A stretch of 64,000 nt of DNA, taken from assembly GCA_036874045.1 (NCBI GenBank), contig CM072335.1:22699501-22763500 (forward strand), written 5' to 3'. Each line of letters starts with the position of its first letter. Positions within the stretch are counted from its first letter, which is position 1. Position numbers and translations under genes: made by a program. The notes below the pieces were generated by a model. That model had not been told where the DNA came from. It did not search any database and saw only the letters and a program-made list of their open reading frames with translations. Shown here piece after piece: positions 13,707 to 28,700 of this stretch. The stretch is from Cymodocea nodosa. Its lineage: Eukaryota > Streptophyta > Magnoliopsida > Alismatales > Cymodoceaceae.

Positions 13707-16700
13707 ATGGCCTCGGAATCTAGGGCTCCCGGTGGCGACGCCGGTCGTGCAGAGGGCAAATTATACAGGACTCGGAGACGGGCGGCGGCTCTAGCTGCCT
13801 CGCCGTACTACCGGCAGGAAGAGGCGTCTCCGGCTGTTGCTTCACCACTGACCACGGCGAAGAGTTGGTTCTCGGGGATAGGGAGAATCTTCACCTCTGT
13901 GTTTGGGTCCGAGAGTGGGAGCGCTTCCTCTTGCTCTTGCACGTCGGAGTCCGACTCGGATGATCTCCGTGAGTTACCTTGCCCCGTCTGGTTTGTTGGT
14001 TGTCGCTAGTTCTCGTAGTTATGACTGGCTTTCCGGCGTTTTTGGTTTTGGTGTGGGAGGCGAGGGATTTCTTGGAAGGCTTATGGTGTGCTGTGGTGCA
14101 TGATTGGGAATGTTGTTCTGATTTGAAGTTGTAATGTTTCATGTTGGATTTGCAAAAAAAATTCTGTTTTTGAGGATTACTCATGGATGTATCTTGTTTG
14201 GTGTTGTGAATTGCATGTTGTTGAATCCTTTCGTGGTAATGTTTTGTTTTCTTTGAAGTTTTTTTTTTTGCTTGAATGCCAATAAAATTACCTGCTTTAT
14301 CCGTATGTTCCTTGAAAACCCAACTTTTATCCAAAAATGCCATTGTGGTTGATAGTTTTAATGTCTATTTAAGACATTTTGTGTATGAATTATCCTTTTT
14401 ACCCTCTTTTTCTTGCATACCGTGGAAAGCGTATCGAATCACTTACATTCTACTTTTTATCGCTTACATGTCACTGAAAAATCAGTTTTCAAAGCAAAAT
14501 AATAAAAAATGTCATACAAGTAATTCAATAATTTTCAATGGAATGCATGTAAATAACCCTATAATTTATTTTTCTGTAAACTTATATGTTTTCTTGATGT
14601 CTAATCAGTAGCTATTAGACGTATGAGATATAGAAATAAGTTATCAAATGGGGTTTTGCATTAACTTTTTGTTCTTTTAAAAAATATTACATAGTGGATT
14701 GATGCCATGTAATCCTAAAATCTGCGCTGCTTTTTTCTATAATGAGAACCTAGATTCTCTGGAAAATAACTTGTAAACTTTTTTTTGAATGGAAACAAGG
14801 AGAAATATATTAAAAAAGGTAAAGAAAGGGGGCCTACACAAGCCATAGCTAGCTGAAAACAAAACAAAACAAAACATAAACCTAAAGGCTTTAGAGGAGA
14901 AGCCCATTAGAAGAAAAGTACTTTCCTTTCCTCTACTTTCCTAATGTTTGTGTTTGTTCTGGAATATAAAGGAATTTGAAATCTAGGTGTTTGTATATGT
15001 TCAAGAATTTGAAGTAAAGGAATACAAATGCATACTAAAATTCAAACATGAAAATCTGGACCACATTTTAATAAAAATCTAGGTTACATTTCAATAAAAA
15101 TGAGAGATTACATTTTAATACATTCTAGGTTACTTTTCAAAAAAATTCAGTTGTGTTTGAATAAAATAATTCCAGTTACAATTCAATATAGATGAAATTA
15201 CGTTTTAGTTCAAATAAAGTTATAGTTCAATAGAAATAAGGTTACAGTTCAATTTAAATTAGATTACATTTCTATACAAATCAGGTTGTAGTTTAGTCCA
15301 AATTAGGTTATGTTTCTATAAAAATCAATTTATAGCTTAGTTCAAATCAGGTTTTTATAATAAAATTTAGGTTACATTTTAATAAAATCTAGGTTACATT
15401 TCAATAAGGGTTTGTTTTTGCACCTGAAAAATAGGAGAAAAGGAAAATATATAAAATGATGGAAACTAATTTCAATTCTATCATTTTCCAGTGTTTGTGT
15501 ACTTGATCGAAAATGACAAAAATTGAAATTTGGATATTTTTACACAACAAAAAATGTCGAAAATTGAAATTTGAGTGTGTATATATGTGATAAAAAATCA
15601 TTTAATTTAATTCTTAATCATTTAATGTAATCCTTAAATTACTTAATTAAATCACTTAAATCACCTACTTAAATTACTCACATTACTTAATTTAATCTTT
15701 TAAGTAATCCCTATTTCACTTATTTTTAATCCCTAATCAAATCCTTAATCACTTAATTAAATCCTTAATCACTTAATTAAATCCTTAATCCCCAATTTAA
15801 ACTTTAATTACTTAATTTAGGTGGGCATAAAATGAATTCCAAGTGTGTAAGGTCAGAAATTCTGAAAAACTTCTCTTTCTATATGTTGACAAATTAGGAA
15901 ATTTTTTTCTGGAATTTTCTGATGCACAAATGCTAAGAAAATTCAAATTTTTTTTTTGGATTTTCTTTTCCCCTGTTTTTGAGGGCATAAACACCTCCAA
16001 AAATGAGAGGTTACATTTTAATACATTCCAGGTTATTTACTTATTTTTCAAAAAGTTCAAATTATGTTTGAATAAAGTAATTCAAGTTATAGTTCAATAT
16101 AGATGAGGTTACGTTTCTATAGAAATCAAGTTATAGTTTATGTTAGATTCAACTCAAAATTATATGACAATGAGTAGAGAGTTTCCTATGTTATAAGGCC
16201 TCATGAACTTCACATTCTTTTTAATCTAGGATTATCTAACACTTCCCTGCACTTATGGCGAGCCCTTAAGCCAACAAGTGCCCCTTCTCCTTGTCAAGGC
16301 AAGATGTCCAAGTCAACAAGTGATTCACAGGCATGTGTGAGGTCTTGATGCTTTGATGCTATGTTAGATTCAACTTAAAATCATATAACAATAAGTGAAG
16401 AACTTCCTATGTTATAAGGATTCATAATCTCTGCATTCTTTCAGATGTTTGATTATCCAATAGTTTAGTTTGAATCAAGTTATGTTTCTATATAAGTTAG
16501 GTTACAATTCAGTTCAAATCAGGTTATGTTTCTATACAAATCAGTTGCAGTTCAGTACCAATCAAGCTATGTTTCTGTACAAATTAGGTTATTTTTCAAT
16601 TAAATTTAGGTTTTCAAAAGAAGGGAAGTTGATGAAGAAGAGGTGAGGAATAGAAGTGTCAATAGAAAAAAAACCACCGAAAACCTTTTTAGGGATTATC

Positions 16701-19700
16701 TCATCCCTCCTCTTCTCCTGCTAGCCACCTCTACAATATCCACAATTAAAAATCTTCTAAAAACCTAAGTGATAGAAAAAATTGGACTTTCAACTTCATA
16801 AATCTAACCCCTACAAAGGTTAACATCCAATTTAATGACTTGATTGGGAAACTGCCATCCTTCATTGTCATGGCTGTGAGGGGTTCTTTGTGGCTCTGAA
16901 TCACTTAGGTCTCTACAGAATCAAACATTCCACACTATACATGCCTTGGAGTGCCCATAACTCTCTTTAACACTTACATTGGTGTGAGATGCAACAGAGA
17001 ACAATGCTAGGAAGAGAGATGCTAAAGGCTTTCACTTGTCCTACAATCTCTTTAAACATCTATACCTTGCTCCCTCCCCACCACTAGGCAAAGCATATTG
17101 AAGTTAACTAGTGTGCAACTTGGTGATGAAAGGGGTTGTGTCCTCCTTACACAATCATTTCCAAGGAGATTGTTGACATTTTCAGTAAAGGATTAGCTGC
17201 AAATGTATTCAAGTCGTTATGTAATATGTTAGGCATGCATGACATAGGTGCTCCAACCTGAGGAGTGTTAAATGTGTTAATGGCTATATAGATATTTGGG
17301 TAACCTAGAGTTTTAAAGACTCCTATGTACTTGTAATCTTTAGTGTTAGTAATGAATAATCTCATTTTCCCTTCCAATAACAGTATAATTCATTATGTGT
17401 TAAAGTTTCAATCTAATCTAAGTTGTATTCACGAATTTTTATCTAAAATCTAAATCATTGGGTAACACATTATGGTCCCCTGTTTTGCCCCTTTTCACCA
17501 AAAGGCTATTTAAATTAAGTTAAAAAAATGAGTTTTTTTGTCAAACTATTTTCTTCATTTTCCCAAAACTTAATTATTAATGGTGGTTTTAGGCAGTGTT
17601 TAGAGTTTAAACATCTGTTTTTCCATTTTTTGAAACATCGATAATTGATTGGTTAGTCAGGGATTGAGAGGTTCCACTTATTAATTTTATTCAGTATATT
17701 AATAAATATTGGTACTGCATGCTTTTAGATCTGGTTAGATCAGTCCCTCTGGTTAATTTTTCTACAAATCCATTCTTACCGTTCAGGTTATTTAGTGGTG
17801 GATTCAACATGTGTATTTGTCCTTCCTTAGAGAAATTATCTTTCTGCCTGCCATGCATAATTGTGCTGTAGTGATATACTATAAACTAGAAAGTCCAGAC
17901 CTGCTAAAATCATCTGGTCATTTTGTAGATGAAGGTGAGCATAGGCATGGCCTCCATAAAGATGCCAATATTACAGATGAGGTGAGTTGATGGTGAACCT
18001 TCCAAAACCACTAAACATTATAATTTTATTTGATATGATGTCTGTTGCTTAGTGGTGCACAATGTGTGCCTACTAAACAACTGTAAGGCTTAGTCTTATT
18101 GCTTTATTGATTAACTTATGTATGATTTATAGCCATTCACCTTGTTTAAGGGACCCATCACTTGGGGAATGACATTTTTTATGTGTTGTCAGCTTGGAAT
18201 AAAATTGATTGAGAGCCAGGGGGCAAGGCATCAACATTTAGCTACTACCAGTAAAACTAAGCTTCTGATTGAGAAGTTGCTTCAGCAAGAGACATATTCA
18301 AGGTTATTATGAAATTTATGCTTCAAAATTGGCTATACTATCCTTGAAAAAATAGAGTATTTATTTTTTTACCATGATATCAGTTTCCTTTTTTAAATGG
18401 AATATCCTGGGTTCATTGACTGAATTGGCAGAACAATATCATGGTTTTGCTATTTTGGTTGTATGTTATTCAATAAAAGGCAGTAGAATTCTTCATTATG
18501 GCCTATATATGTTTTCTCATCTTTACTTTAGTGTACAATAAATTCCAGGACTCTCATGTTTTCTTAATCATCCTTTTCTCCCTCTTTCCATTGTTTTCCT
18601 ACCTTATTTGGTCATGTGTTGGTCCAGATTTGATTTCCTCCTCACTTTTTTCATCTTCTCTTTTAAATTTTGGGCGCTCAATGTTCTGTCAGCATGCTTG
18701 TGGTACAACTGGAACAATGTTTTGGTGCTGTTTAAGTAGATTAACTGATGACATAGACAAATCATATAATATGTCACTTAATCAGGTTATACAATCACTT
18801 GAATCCATTATTTCTTTTTGTAAAATTGTCCTTTTTATTTAAATATGTTAAAAATTCTATAAATTTGTCAAAATAATAGGGGAAATTAAGAAAAGTGTGT
18901 GCCACATTCTTCCATTGATATAAAACAAGTGGTATTTTATGCATTAATACCTTGAACTATGCCTGAATCTTACTTTGGTATGTTGTACCCGAAATGCACT
19001 TATGTGCTAACTTGAACTATGTTACCCAAGTTGCTAATTCGATTTGGTTGTCCATCTTTTTGCAATTTTTTATGACCAAGTTGCTCCTATGTTTGTCTTA
19101 CTATATTTCTTCTTCTCCCACCATGAAATTTCCTGACTGCCATTTCCATTTCATCACCTCTGCTAAAAGACCATGTTCCTTTTCTTCCTTCACTTCCCTT
19201 TCATCTCAACATTCAACATCTTTTCACTTTTTGAAACCCTAGCTTGTAATTCATTAATGAATGAAATGTAAATCATATTGTCATAGGTTGTTTTTAAGAA
19301 AAGAAAATGATTTTAGCAGTGATCCATAGTGAACTTACAGTGTAATGGGAAAACGTGTAAATAGATCTAAGGTAATGATTATTTTGTTGCACTAGAAGGA
19401 ACTACATCTATGGTTCTGTTTGCTCCACTTGTTATGCTTGATTGTGTATAGTCAAAATTATGGACATTGCATGAAGTGACCAAATTTGTGTATTTATGAG
19501 TGCCACTTATATTCTTGTTTGGTTTAAATTATGTTGCTCTAGATTGTATAATTTGATAATTGAATAAAAGTTTGATTATAAAGATTATGGAATTTCTTTC
19601 TTAAAGTCACTGTGCATAATCAGTTAGATTATGACCACAATCTATCATGTCAAAGACAATTGGTACAAATTATAGTTATAATCTCACAATCTCATGATTA

Positions 19701-22700
19701 ATGATTCCATAATCTGAAGCAATTGAACCCTTTGTGAAATGATTGATAAATGATGAATGATATTGGACTTGGAAGAGCCTATTTGTAAGTTAGTTTTGTT
19801 TATTTGTAACCTAGATGTGAATATTTGAGATCTTTTCTAGAACTTAGCATGGATTCATTAGTGAGATTTTGCAAAGTGAATGTTCCTCAAAAAGAGACAT
19901 TTTGCAACGTGAAAGTGCTTGTTTTTAATTTGGATGTCATTATTTATGATCTAAATTGGAATATTTATGACCTGAACAAGACCACCAAATCATGCAAACA
20001 TTTGTGACTTGGATGTTCTTATTTGTTTATTAAGTCAGCTAATTTGTGATATTGTTGTTTATAATTGTAATTTAAATGGATTTATTTGTAATCATGTTGT
20101 TTAAACTTAAAGCCCAAGTAACAAGGTACGACTTGTAGATCCTTTTTTGTAACCTGAATTGGAATATTGGCAATTTTAATAAACACATTTGTGACTTAAA
20201 TATAAAATTGCATTAACATTTTTCATTTTAATTTTGATATAATTTTAGGAATGCATGATTTATTTCTTTAAGAAATGTAAGAGAAATATATGTTGACCTC
20301 TATCACCTCATTTAAAACAGTGGGCTTGGGTGCCTCCACATGTGGAGTTAATGATAGGAGATAACTCTTTTGACATGTTTTATTGTTATGGTATCAAGTC
20401 ATCTCTGAGTTTCTTTTGAAGAAAAGTCATCTATTCCCATTTTTTCTCATTTGAATGGTTTTTTTTAAATCTATAAATATTTATATTTAAATATATTATT
20501 TATTTAACATTGTATCCAATCTGAGTCGTATCCTAAATTTTAGAGAATTATTGAATCCTTGAAGATAATATCATGTTGTATCTGAATCCTCAAATTGTAT
20601 TGGTTTCTTAGATCTCAATTTGTAACGCCAAATACAAGGTACAAGCCTTGAAACGAACATCATGTAATGAATTCAGGCATCATAATATAATTCAAGGTCT
20701 AGAACATTTAAAGAACCATATGCATACAGAAGAAAAGTCATGAAGGAAAATTAATGTGAAATTTTAATATTGTTATTATCATTTAGGCAATGCTTAAGTT
20801 TCATGGCTGTATGACTAAGTTATATCCACTATCTAGAGAGGATCTGAAAGGATTCATGCAAATATTTCTTGCCATTGACAGAAAGAGGTTAAAAATGTAA
20901 CTTAGTAATCTACGGATATTTTTAAGATTGCACTATTGTACTGCTTCTATTGCCGTTAACTCTTTGAATGTTGTGCCTTTTTCTATATTTGGGGAAAGGT
21001 ATGCCAACTTCTATTAAGGCTGATTGCCTTTCTGCTGGCATCGTTCTTGCCTATTCATTATTTTTGATAATTTCTCTTGTTTTTCCTTGTTCTATTCTTC
21101 ATCCTCCCACTATGCACATTTTTTATCTTCACAAGTTTCTCTCTGGTGGGTTAAGAAGGTATTGTTGAAGATTTTTTGATGAGGTCAATGACCATATCAT
21201 TCATGCTAATATTATGGAGCTTGGAGAATAGATGGATGCTTAATCTTTCGTTAGCTTTGCTTTCTACCTTGGTTGCCCTCAAATTTATATTTGAATTTGA
21301 GATATCTGAAGATTTGTGAATCATTTCTAATAGGGGTTTGCCAAGGGCTTTTTTGTGCCATGTGAAACGGTGAGAAAGAAAATGACAAGTAAATTTAGAA
21401 TTTATGAAAAATGGAAATGGTGAGAAAATATTATTTTTTAGGAATGCTTGTACGCCTATTGGAAAGTAGAAGAATTTAAAATTTAGATGTTTAAGTGTAG
21501 GAATTTACAGAAATTGAAAGAATAAAACTTGAATTAACTTGTACACTAAAGTGATTAACCTCAATTTTTATATTAATTTTGAAAATATTAATTACCTTCT
21601 ATGTAGATGATTTTTATATATTTTTTATATTTGAAAATAATAATTATTTTCATATAAAGAGTTTTTAATAAACGTAAACATAAATTAATCAAACATAGTA
21701 AAAAATGTGGCAACATTGTGAAACAAAGTTAAATATTCAAATTTAATTATGAAACATAAATTAACTTGGATATTAATGCGATCAACCTCAACTTCCATAT
21801 AATTATTTTTATATTTGAAAGTAATAATTACCTTTATTTTAAATATTCAAATTTATTAATAAAAATAAACATAAATTAACCAACATGTGTGAAAATCTTC
21901 TTTTTGTTTTTTATTTTCCTTCTTTTTTATTTTATTTTTTCAAAGTAGTGTTGGTCATATGTGCATTGTGGGAGAAGGACGTCAAGCAGGTTTTCATCAT
22001 TTCCAACATGTTGGGATGGGAAAATTATTTTTACTGGGCTTTTATATGACTAGAAATGATGGAAATTCATTTTGCGCACAGGCACCCTTATTTGGACAAG
22101 ATTTATTTTCCATTGTTTCCTTTCTCACCAATTCTAAAGGCACAAACCCCCTATAAAGATTTGTAGTTCAGGTTTATGGATACAACCCAATCATTCTTGA
22201 GGATTTTGATGAAGATATTTACTTTCAAATGGCGTGAGTCTGCTAGCTAGTTTCTTATTTGGATGAATGTAGTTGGGCCAAATATCATGTAGTTGACTTT
22301 GACAGGGTGTAGTGGACTCTCTAATTTGTAACATAGGATGATATGTGACTCAGTGACCCTTTTGCATCTACTTTGACCAGTTTGTATGGTAGATATGTGT
22401 ATTTGTGAACCAAAAAGGATTATTGATGGCCTCGATAACTTGATTTTGACTTGATTCAACACATGCATAAACTAATTGGGATGGTATGTGACCCAGTGAT
22501 CCTTTTCCAACCTATTCTGATTGGTTTTTAACCTGGATAAGTCTTTCATGACTCGAAAAGGAATTTTTGTGACCTAGCTAATTTGATTTGCAACGTGAAT
22601 AAACTAATGAAGATGCTATGTGACCATGGTGACCATTTTGCTTTCTTCATTGTTGTGTGTCCTGAAAAGGACCTTCTGACTCTGCTAACTCTGACTCTGC

Positions 22701-25700
22701 TAACTTGAATTATGACTTGATTGAAAACATGCATAAACTAACAAGTAAAATTTTCTGACTTCATTATTTTATTTGTGACATGAGTATGGTTATATGTGAG
22801 TTGAATGGACTTATTTGACTTGATTCATTTCTTTTTGGCATGAACATGGTTATTTATGTCTTGAGTAGACTAATTTGTGACTTCATGTACAATGAAAATG
22901 CATGAAAACATCAGTTAATTTCTGTGACTTATTTTTTTACTTGTGACTTGTATAGGGTAATTTGTGACTTACAATAAGAACATGCATAAACATATTGATT
23001 TATTATAGTGTCTTGTATTATGCATCCCATGACTTGATTGGATCAATCTGTAATATCTTTTCTAATATCTTTCACCTTCTAGTTCCTTTTGTGAAACAAG
23101 AGTATAGACATGCAACTCAAGAATAAACCAAAATGTAAAAAATCCAAAGAACATCATTCCATAATGCAATGCAACTCCAGTGCTTTTGATTTAGGAAAGC
23201 ACGCGATATCATTAGCGTATAATGTAATTGACAATGAAATCAAGGCATATACAAATGCCTAAATGATAGAAGATTTAGAACCACTGCATACCAGTCAAAG
23301 CCTAATATTCTCACAAAGCACACACACACATTTGGGTGAAGGACGTGAGGGCATTTGGGGTTTAGAAGGGCATAACATGCATTTTACCTTAATTTTAACA
23401 ATGCTAATAGCTCAAAAGTGAAGTGACAGTAAATCAAACTTTAAGGAAACGTAGATGCATTTCAAAGCTTAAGTTACTAAAGTGAGATTCAATCATGGCA
23501 AATAATTTCCTAAATCTGCATTTTTGTATTGTTGGACATACATTTGAATACTTGAATAAGCACCAAGCCACCGAGTAGGTGTATGTTGACATATGGTTTC
23601 TTGTAACCGACCTTAAGTAGTTAAGTTTTTTTTTTTTTTTCAGGTAGGGTAGGGGTAGGCCTTTTGTACTAAAGTATGAGGATGATGGGTGGTGGTTATT
23701 CTGAAGCTCTAGTATGTGGCTACTCCCTTACAGAATTGTATGTGACACTTCTGCATCACACACTCCATCTTGAGCTTCTGTTGTTGGCCCTTTGATGGCT
23801 CAGCCAAAGTGAGTGCAGAAACATGAGACTTTAACTTCTCCTTGCTCTCCTTTCTTGAGATGTGCATTGGAGTCATCGAAGCTTCCCCTTTGAACATGGG
23901 AGAAGATGGTAGGGTACAGGCTAGTCTCCCTTAATGCTTGGAGTTGCATTGGAATTTTCTTATCAAAGCAAAAAACAAGTCAAGGAAATTCCCTTACTCC
24001 TTAGTCTTTACTAGAATTTGAGTCGTGGTATTTCTATCTTACCAATTTCAAGAAAAAACATAAGGTTTTTGGTGTTTAAATCAATGCTCATAAAGTACCC
24101 TATCTTGTTTGGTATTCCCTCAATTAGGTGGAGCACATGATCAAGTGGGTGCATCTTAAAATTCTTGCTGAAAAGTTAGCCGTGTAACATCTATCTTATC
24201 AATAATTAATTTTATTTGCAGCTTTCTTCCTACCAATGCCTTATAAATCATCTTCAAAAGAAAGTACTCTTCTTCATTGAAAGTACGTAATGCTCTATGT
24301 TGACCAATCTTTTTGTGGACCGGTTTCCTTATTTCCTGATGCTACTTCTCATTGGTAGGGATTTTTGTAACTGAGAAGCTACACCAAAATGGAAAAGAAT
24401 TGATTTTTGTTTGATGATTATTAAATAAAACATTCACCAAGAATTTCAAAGTGAATCTTTGATCACAATTGTTTCTATTTGACAAAGATCATCCGAATTC
24501 AACCACTTATCAAATAAATTTAATTTTTCCTGGGAAGCCAGCAACAATGGTCAAGCAGAAAGGTTTGTACATGACCACCACCTGGGGCCTACAAGCCAAG
24601 AGGATTGTCATCAGAACACCCCATTATTCCATAGTATTCTTTGTTGTTATCTTAGGAGAAGAAATGTCTTGTCATGTTTGTCATTTAAATAAGGATTTAA
24701 TTAGCATATGCCTAGAAGGTGCAACATTCTGAAACTTGAAAAATCTTTAGTGGAATTGGCAAAATGGTGGTGATACAGGATGATTGTTTAATTTCATGAG
24801 ATCAGAAAGAGAACCAATAGCATTATGCTTTTATAATGTGAATGGCGTGACCATGATTTTTTTGGTTACGTACTGCTTTTTTTGTTATAGGGATGAATCT
24901 AAGAAGTTGATAGAGATAATTCAATCTCGAGCAGTGGAATCTCCTGTGGAAAATGACAAGAATGGAATGAGTGTAGATTTTCCAAGTGGAACCACTTATG
25001 GTGTTGCTTCTTCACCAGGATTGTTGGGTTCATCACTGCGGCACAGCCTACTTGGAAAAAGTCCAGAATCACCTAGCTATTTGAGCACATTTCATTTGAG
25101 TTCTTTTGTGGATCAAGTGTGTACACCCTGTTCTACTGGTGCTGCTATTATGGAGGCAAAAAAATGGGTTGAGGAAAAAAGACTGACGTCGAGCTCAAAG
25201 TTGAGTTTGGGTTGCGGTCCTTGCACGCTAAACACTGATTCCTTTCACAATGTAATCTCTTCTTTCAGTTGAAGTTTTCTAACTTTTTTTATTTGCATAC
25301 GATAAAATATGCTCTAATATTTATCTGTATTTGTACAACAGGAACATGAGAATGGTAAGGAGTCTCGGTCGCCTGTAGATATTGCTAAATCATATATGCA
25401 AGCTTTACCTCCATGGCAGTCCCCAATTTCAAGCAGGGATGAATTTAGAATCCCTTCTGCTGTAAGTATTAAAAGATGTAACACACCATTTCTATAAACA
25501 GTGGTTGGTTACTCATTGCTTATTAAGCAGCATCAGTTATTAGGGTTTTGGGTAATTTGTTGGGCAAAGTGGAAGTTCTAATTTAAAAGTATGACTGATG
25601 ACAATTCTAAAAGGGACTTAATTTAAAAGTGACTGATTTTAATGCTAATGCACTTTTTTTCCTGCCTTTACAGTGTTGTCTCGATATGTTATGTGATGGT

Positions 25701-28700
25701 AGTTCAACTGTTAGGTGATTAATAGTTATTCGTCAACATGAACTTATAGAGTGAATTAGAAAATGACGTTGCCTGTTATTGAGAAATCATGCTGGTTATT
25801 TTGGTCAGGGATACACATCCTTTCAGTCATTGATGGTCTGAGATTATCAGAAATAAGTTCTGTTCTTAATTGCTTGTTGTGAAGCTTGAGAAAAAAAGCC
25901 CTCATGCATATGGTTTTCTAGCTTTCTGCCCATTTTCATATATTACTTCCTCTATATTCAGGCTCTAAAAAGAAGCCAATTTGAAGCTGCACTGTGGGAT
26001 GCTCATGATGCAACTCAACATGTGAACCAACAACTTGATGCTGCACCTCCTGTCCTGGGGACATCTGTACCATCCAAAGAAACCCTTGAACTCAATCCTC
26101 TCCACAGTTCATCAGCAACCTGTGAAAAATTAGAACGGGTGTTTGAGGCTTACCCTGATTCTAATAGTGTACAAAATAAAAGTTTATTAGATGAGATTGA
26201 AAATGTGAAAAGTGATTGTCCTGATGCAGTTCCTAGCACAGACGAAGCAGATGGCACCAAAAATGGCCTCCCTTGTAATAATGAAACTTTTAATGAGAGA
26301 CTCAATATTTTTGATAATAATGTGATGGAATCAGAAGGATCATTACATGTAGGACATGAATGTACAGCAGCAACAGTGTTACCATCAGAAACAAAGGTCC
26401 AGGATAAATATTTTGCTTTGGGTCATGCCATTGAAAGAAATCAGGTGGTACAGTTATTCTAAGGGATTTTCATCTACGAATGTTGAGATATAACTAAGGT
26501 AACGTATATTTGGAATCATATGTTGCTAAAATTTATTGTCAAAATTAGGTAGGTGATTTGGAACAGCCTTTACCTGTGGAAGAGCAAGCTGGCACCGTTA
26601 CTGTTCATGGGAATTCTGTTGCAGAGCATAATGGTGATTTTCCACTCTAAAAATCATTTCATTTGAAGTAAATACTTTAATATTCTGTTAAGATCTAAAT
26701 GTCGCAAGAAATACTTATTCAAGACTTTGATCCTGTCCTGATTATTTGTTTGCATTATATTAACAATGATTTTAATTTATGGATAGATGCAAGTGTTCTT
26801 GTAGAAGATGCCTTAAATGCTGAGCCAATATCCGTGCCAGAAGGGAGCACTATATGTTCGTTATTAAGGTCCCTTACTGATTTCTCATGGTTTACTAGAA
26901 AACAATATCTATGGAGAGGTTTTATTGGTTTCCTGTTTTTTAAACTACCTTTTATGATTTCCCTTTATTTATCAAAATATATAATTGTGTTGACATCATC
27001 AGTTACTAGTGGAAAGCCTATACAATGCTGCATGAAATAACAACCAAAGTCACAATTCTATCATGTGGGATTGGTCACATGAATCCTTTTCTTCCATATA
27101 TTTTTATCAATGGTCAAATCTTTAGTTAAATTACATAAATTTAAAATTTTTCTTACAATTTCTAACCATGTAGTTTTAGACCTACCTCTTTAGTTGATGC
27201 ATCCTTTGGCCTTCTAAGAATGTGACTCAACCACTTAAATTAATTTTCTTTTATATTATCTTTAATTTTTGCAACTCTTATTTTATTTATATTAAAATCA
27301 TTTTTGAACTTATCTTTTATGGTATTACCTCTCATCTAAGTATTTGTATCTCTATGACACTAAGTTTTGCATATAATCATGTTTTATAGTGTAGCATTCT
27401 AAACTATAAAATATAATTGGGAGAATAGTATTATAGAATTTTTCTTTTAATTTTAAAGGCATTCTCCTATTACATAATATAAAAGATCATGTGGAGATCT
27501 TTTTTCTTAATTTTAAAATTTTATATTAATTATGTAAGTAAATGAATGGCTTCCATTGTTGACCTATTAGGCATAAATCTAAATTACTTTTTTATGATTT
27601 TAATTACATGTTGTGGTCTTTGGTCAATTTTCCTTTCTCATAGTTTCATAGTATGACTCATTAGCTTAATACTATGATAACTATTATAAATTTATATGTC
27701 TCTTTTATTCTTAAATATAGATATTAAAGAGTTCTTTCTTCATTCATCTAGGATTTTCTTTATCTTTAAAATTGTATTAAAAAGCTTATTCACTTAATTC
27801 TTACTTCACCCATGTACTTTCACACCTCAATCAGAATACCATCTAATCTAATAATTTTTGTACATTTCATTTTCTTAATAGCTTCCTTTCCCTCTACTAC
27901 TAATTTTTGTAAAATAAATATAGTTTATATCCTTTGTGTTGTTACCTAAATTTTGTATGTAAGGATTTATTATGGTAGATTCATCAAAAAGTTTACTAAA
28001 ATACCTAAATCATCTATTATTTTATTTTATTTTCTTTTACCAAAATTCTACCATTTTCATTCTTAATACATTTGACTCAAATCTTTAAATTTGCTTTCTC
28101 TAGTTTTATCCAATTCATATATTCTATTTTCCCCTTATTTTATGTTGAAATTATCATATAATTCCTTATAGGTTTGAATTTTAACTTATACAATTTTCTT
28201 AGCATTCCTTCTTATTAGCTTATACTTTGTTTTTCCTTATTTCTATATTTCTGACAGATATTATAGCATTTTTTTTTTCTTTTATTATCTTATTGTACAT
28301 ATTCATTCTATTACCAACTTTCTTTATTTAGTAGAGTTATCTCATAATACTCTTTTAAATTTTTCTTAGCAATTTTTTTAATAGTAGTCATTACTCCATC
28401 TAGTTTCTATATTCTTTTCTAACAAGTTATTTCTAAATATCATTTTCTTTTCCCCTTTTAGATTCCACCATCTAATTCTTGGGTTCTTATTGTACTTTAA
28501 TCATTTTCTTTCTAGTCTTGATGTTGACATTTAATACTAAAAATCTATATTGTGTACAAGGATTAAAAAATCAATCTGTATCAGTGAAAAATCACTGGTT
28601 TGAATCAATTTTTCATATTAACAATATTAAAATAGCATGCATTTCAAGTATTGTTAGGATTCAAACGATCATTCCTTTTGAATTGTTGTCATTTTGCAAG

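Larger units (their letters stand above)
15040..16620. repeat. Degenerate minisatellite in KAKU4 intron 1
   Basis: Repeated units of roughly 20-45 bp built on AGGTTACATTTCAATA and on variants such as AGGTTATGTTTCTATA followed by AAATCA. The array is interrupted by the MITE at 15408-15997 and by the TRIM at 16141-16462. A larger segment is duplicated: the block from about 15087 and the block from about 16001 both run AAATGAGAG, TTACATTTTAATACATTC and onward. Confidence 0.75.

Noticed and set aside
13891..14343. 150-codon minus-strand open frame
   Set aside because: It lies opposite KAKU4 exon 1 and the start of intron 1, with no protein-like features. It is an antisense shadow.
24469..24732. 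Frame region with an NGQAER-like string, suggestive of integrase
   Set aside because: Only this short string matches, in a frame not supported by neighbouring integrase motifs. It was judged chance within KAKU4 intron 3.
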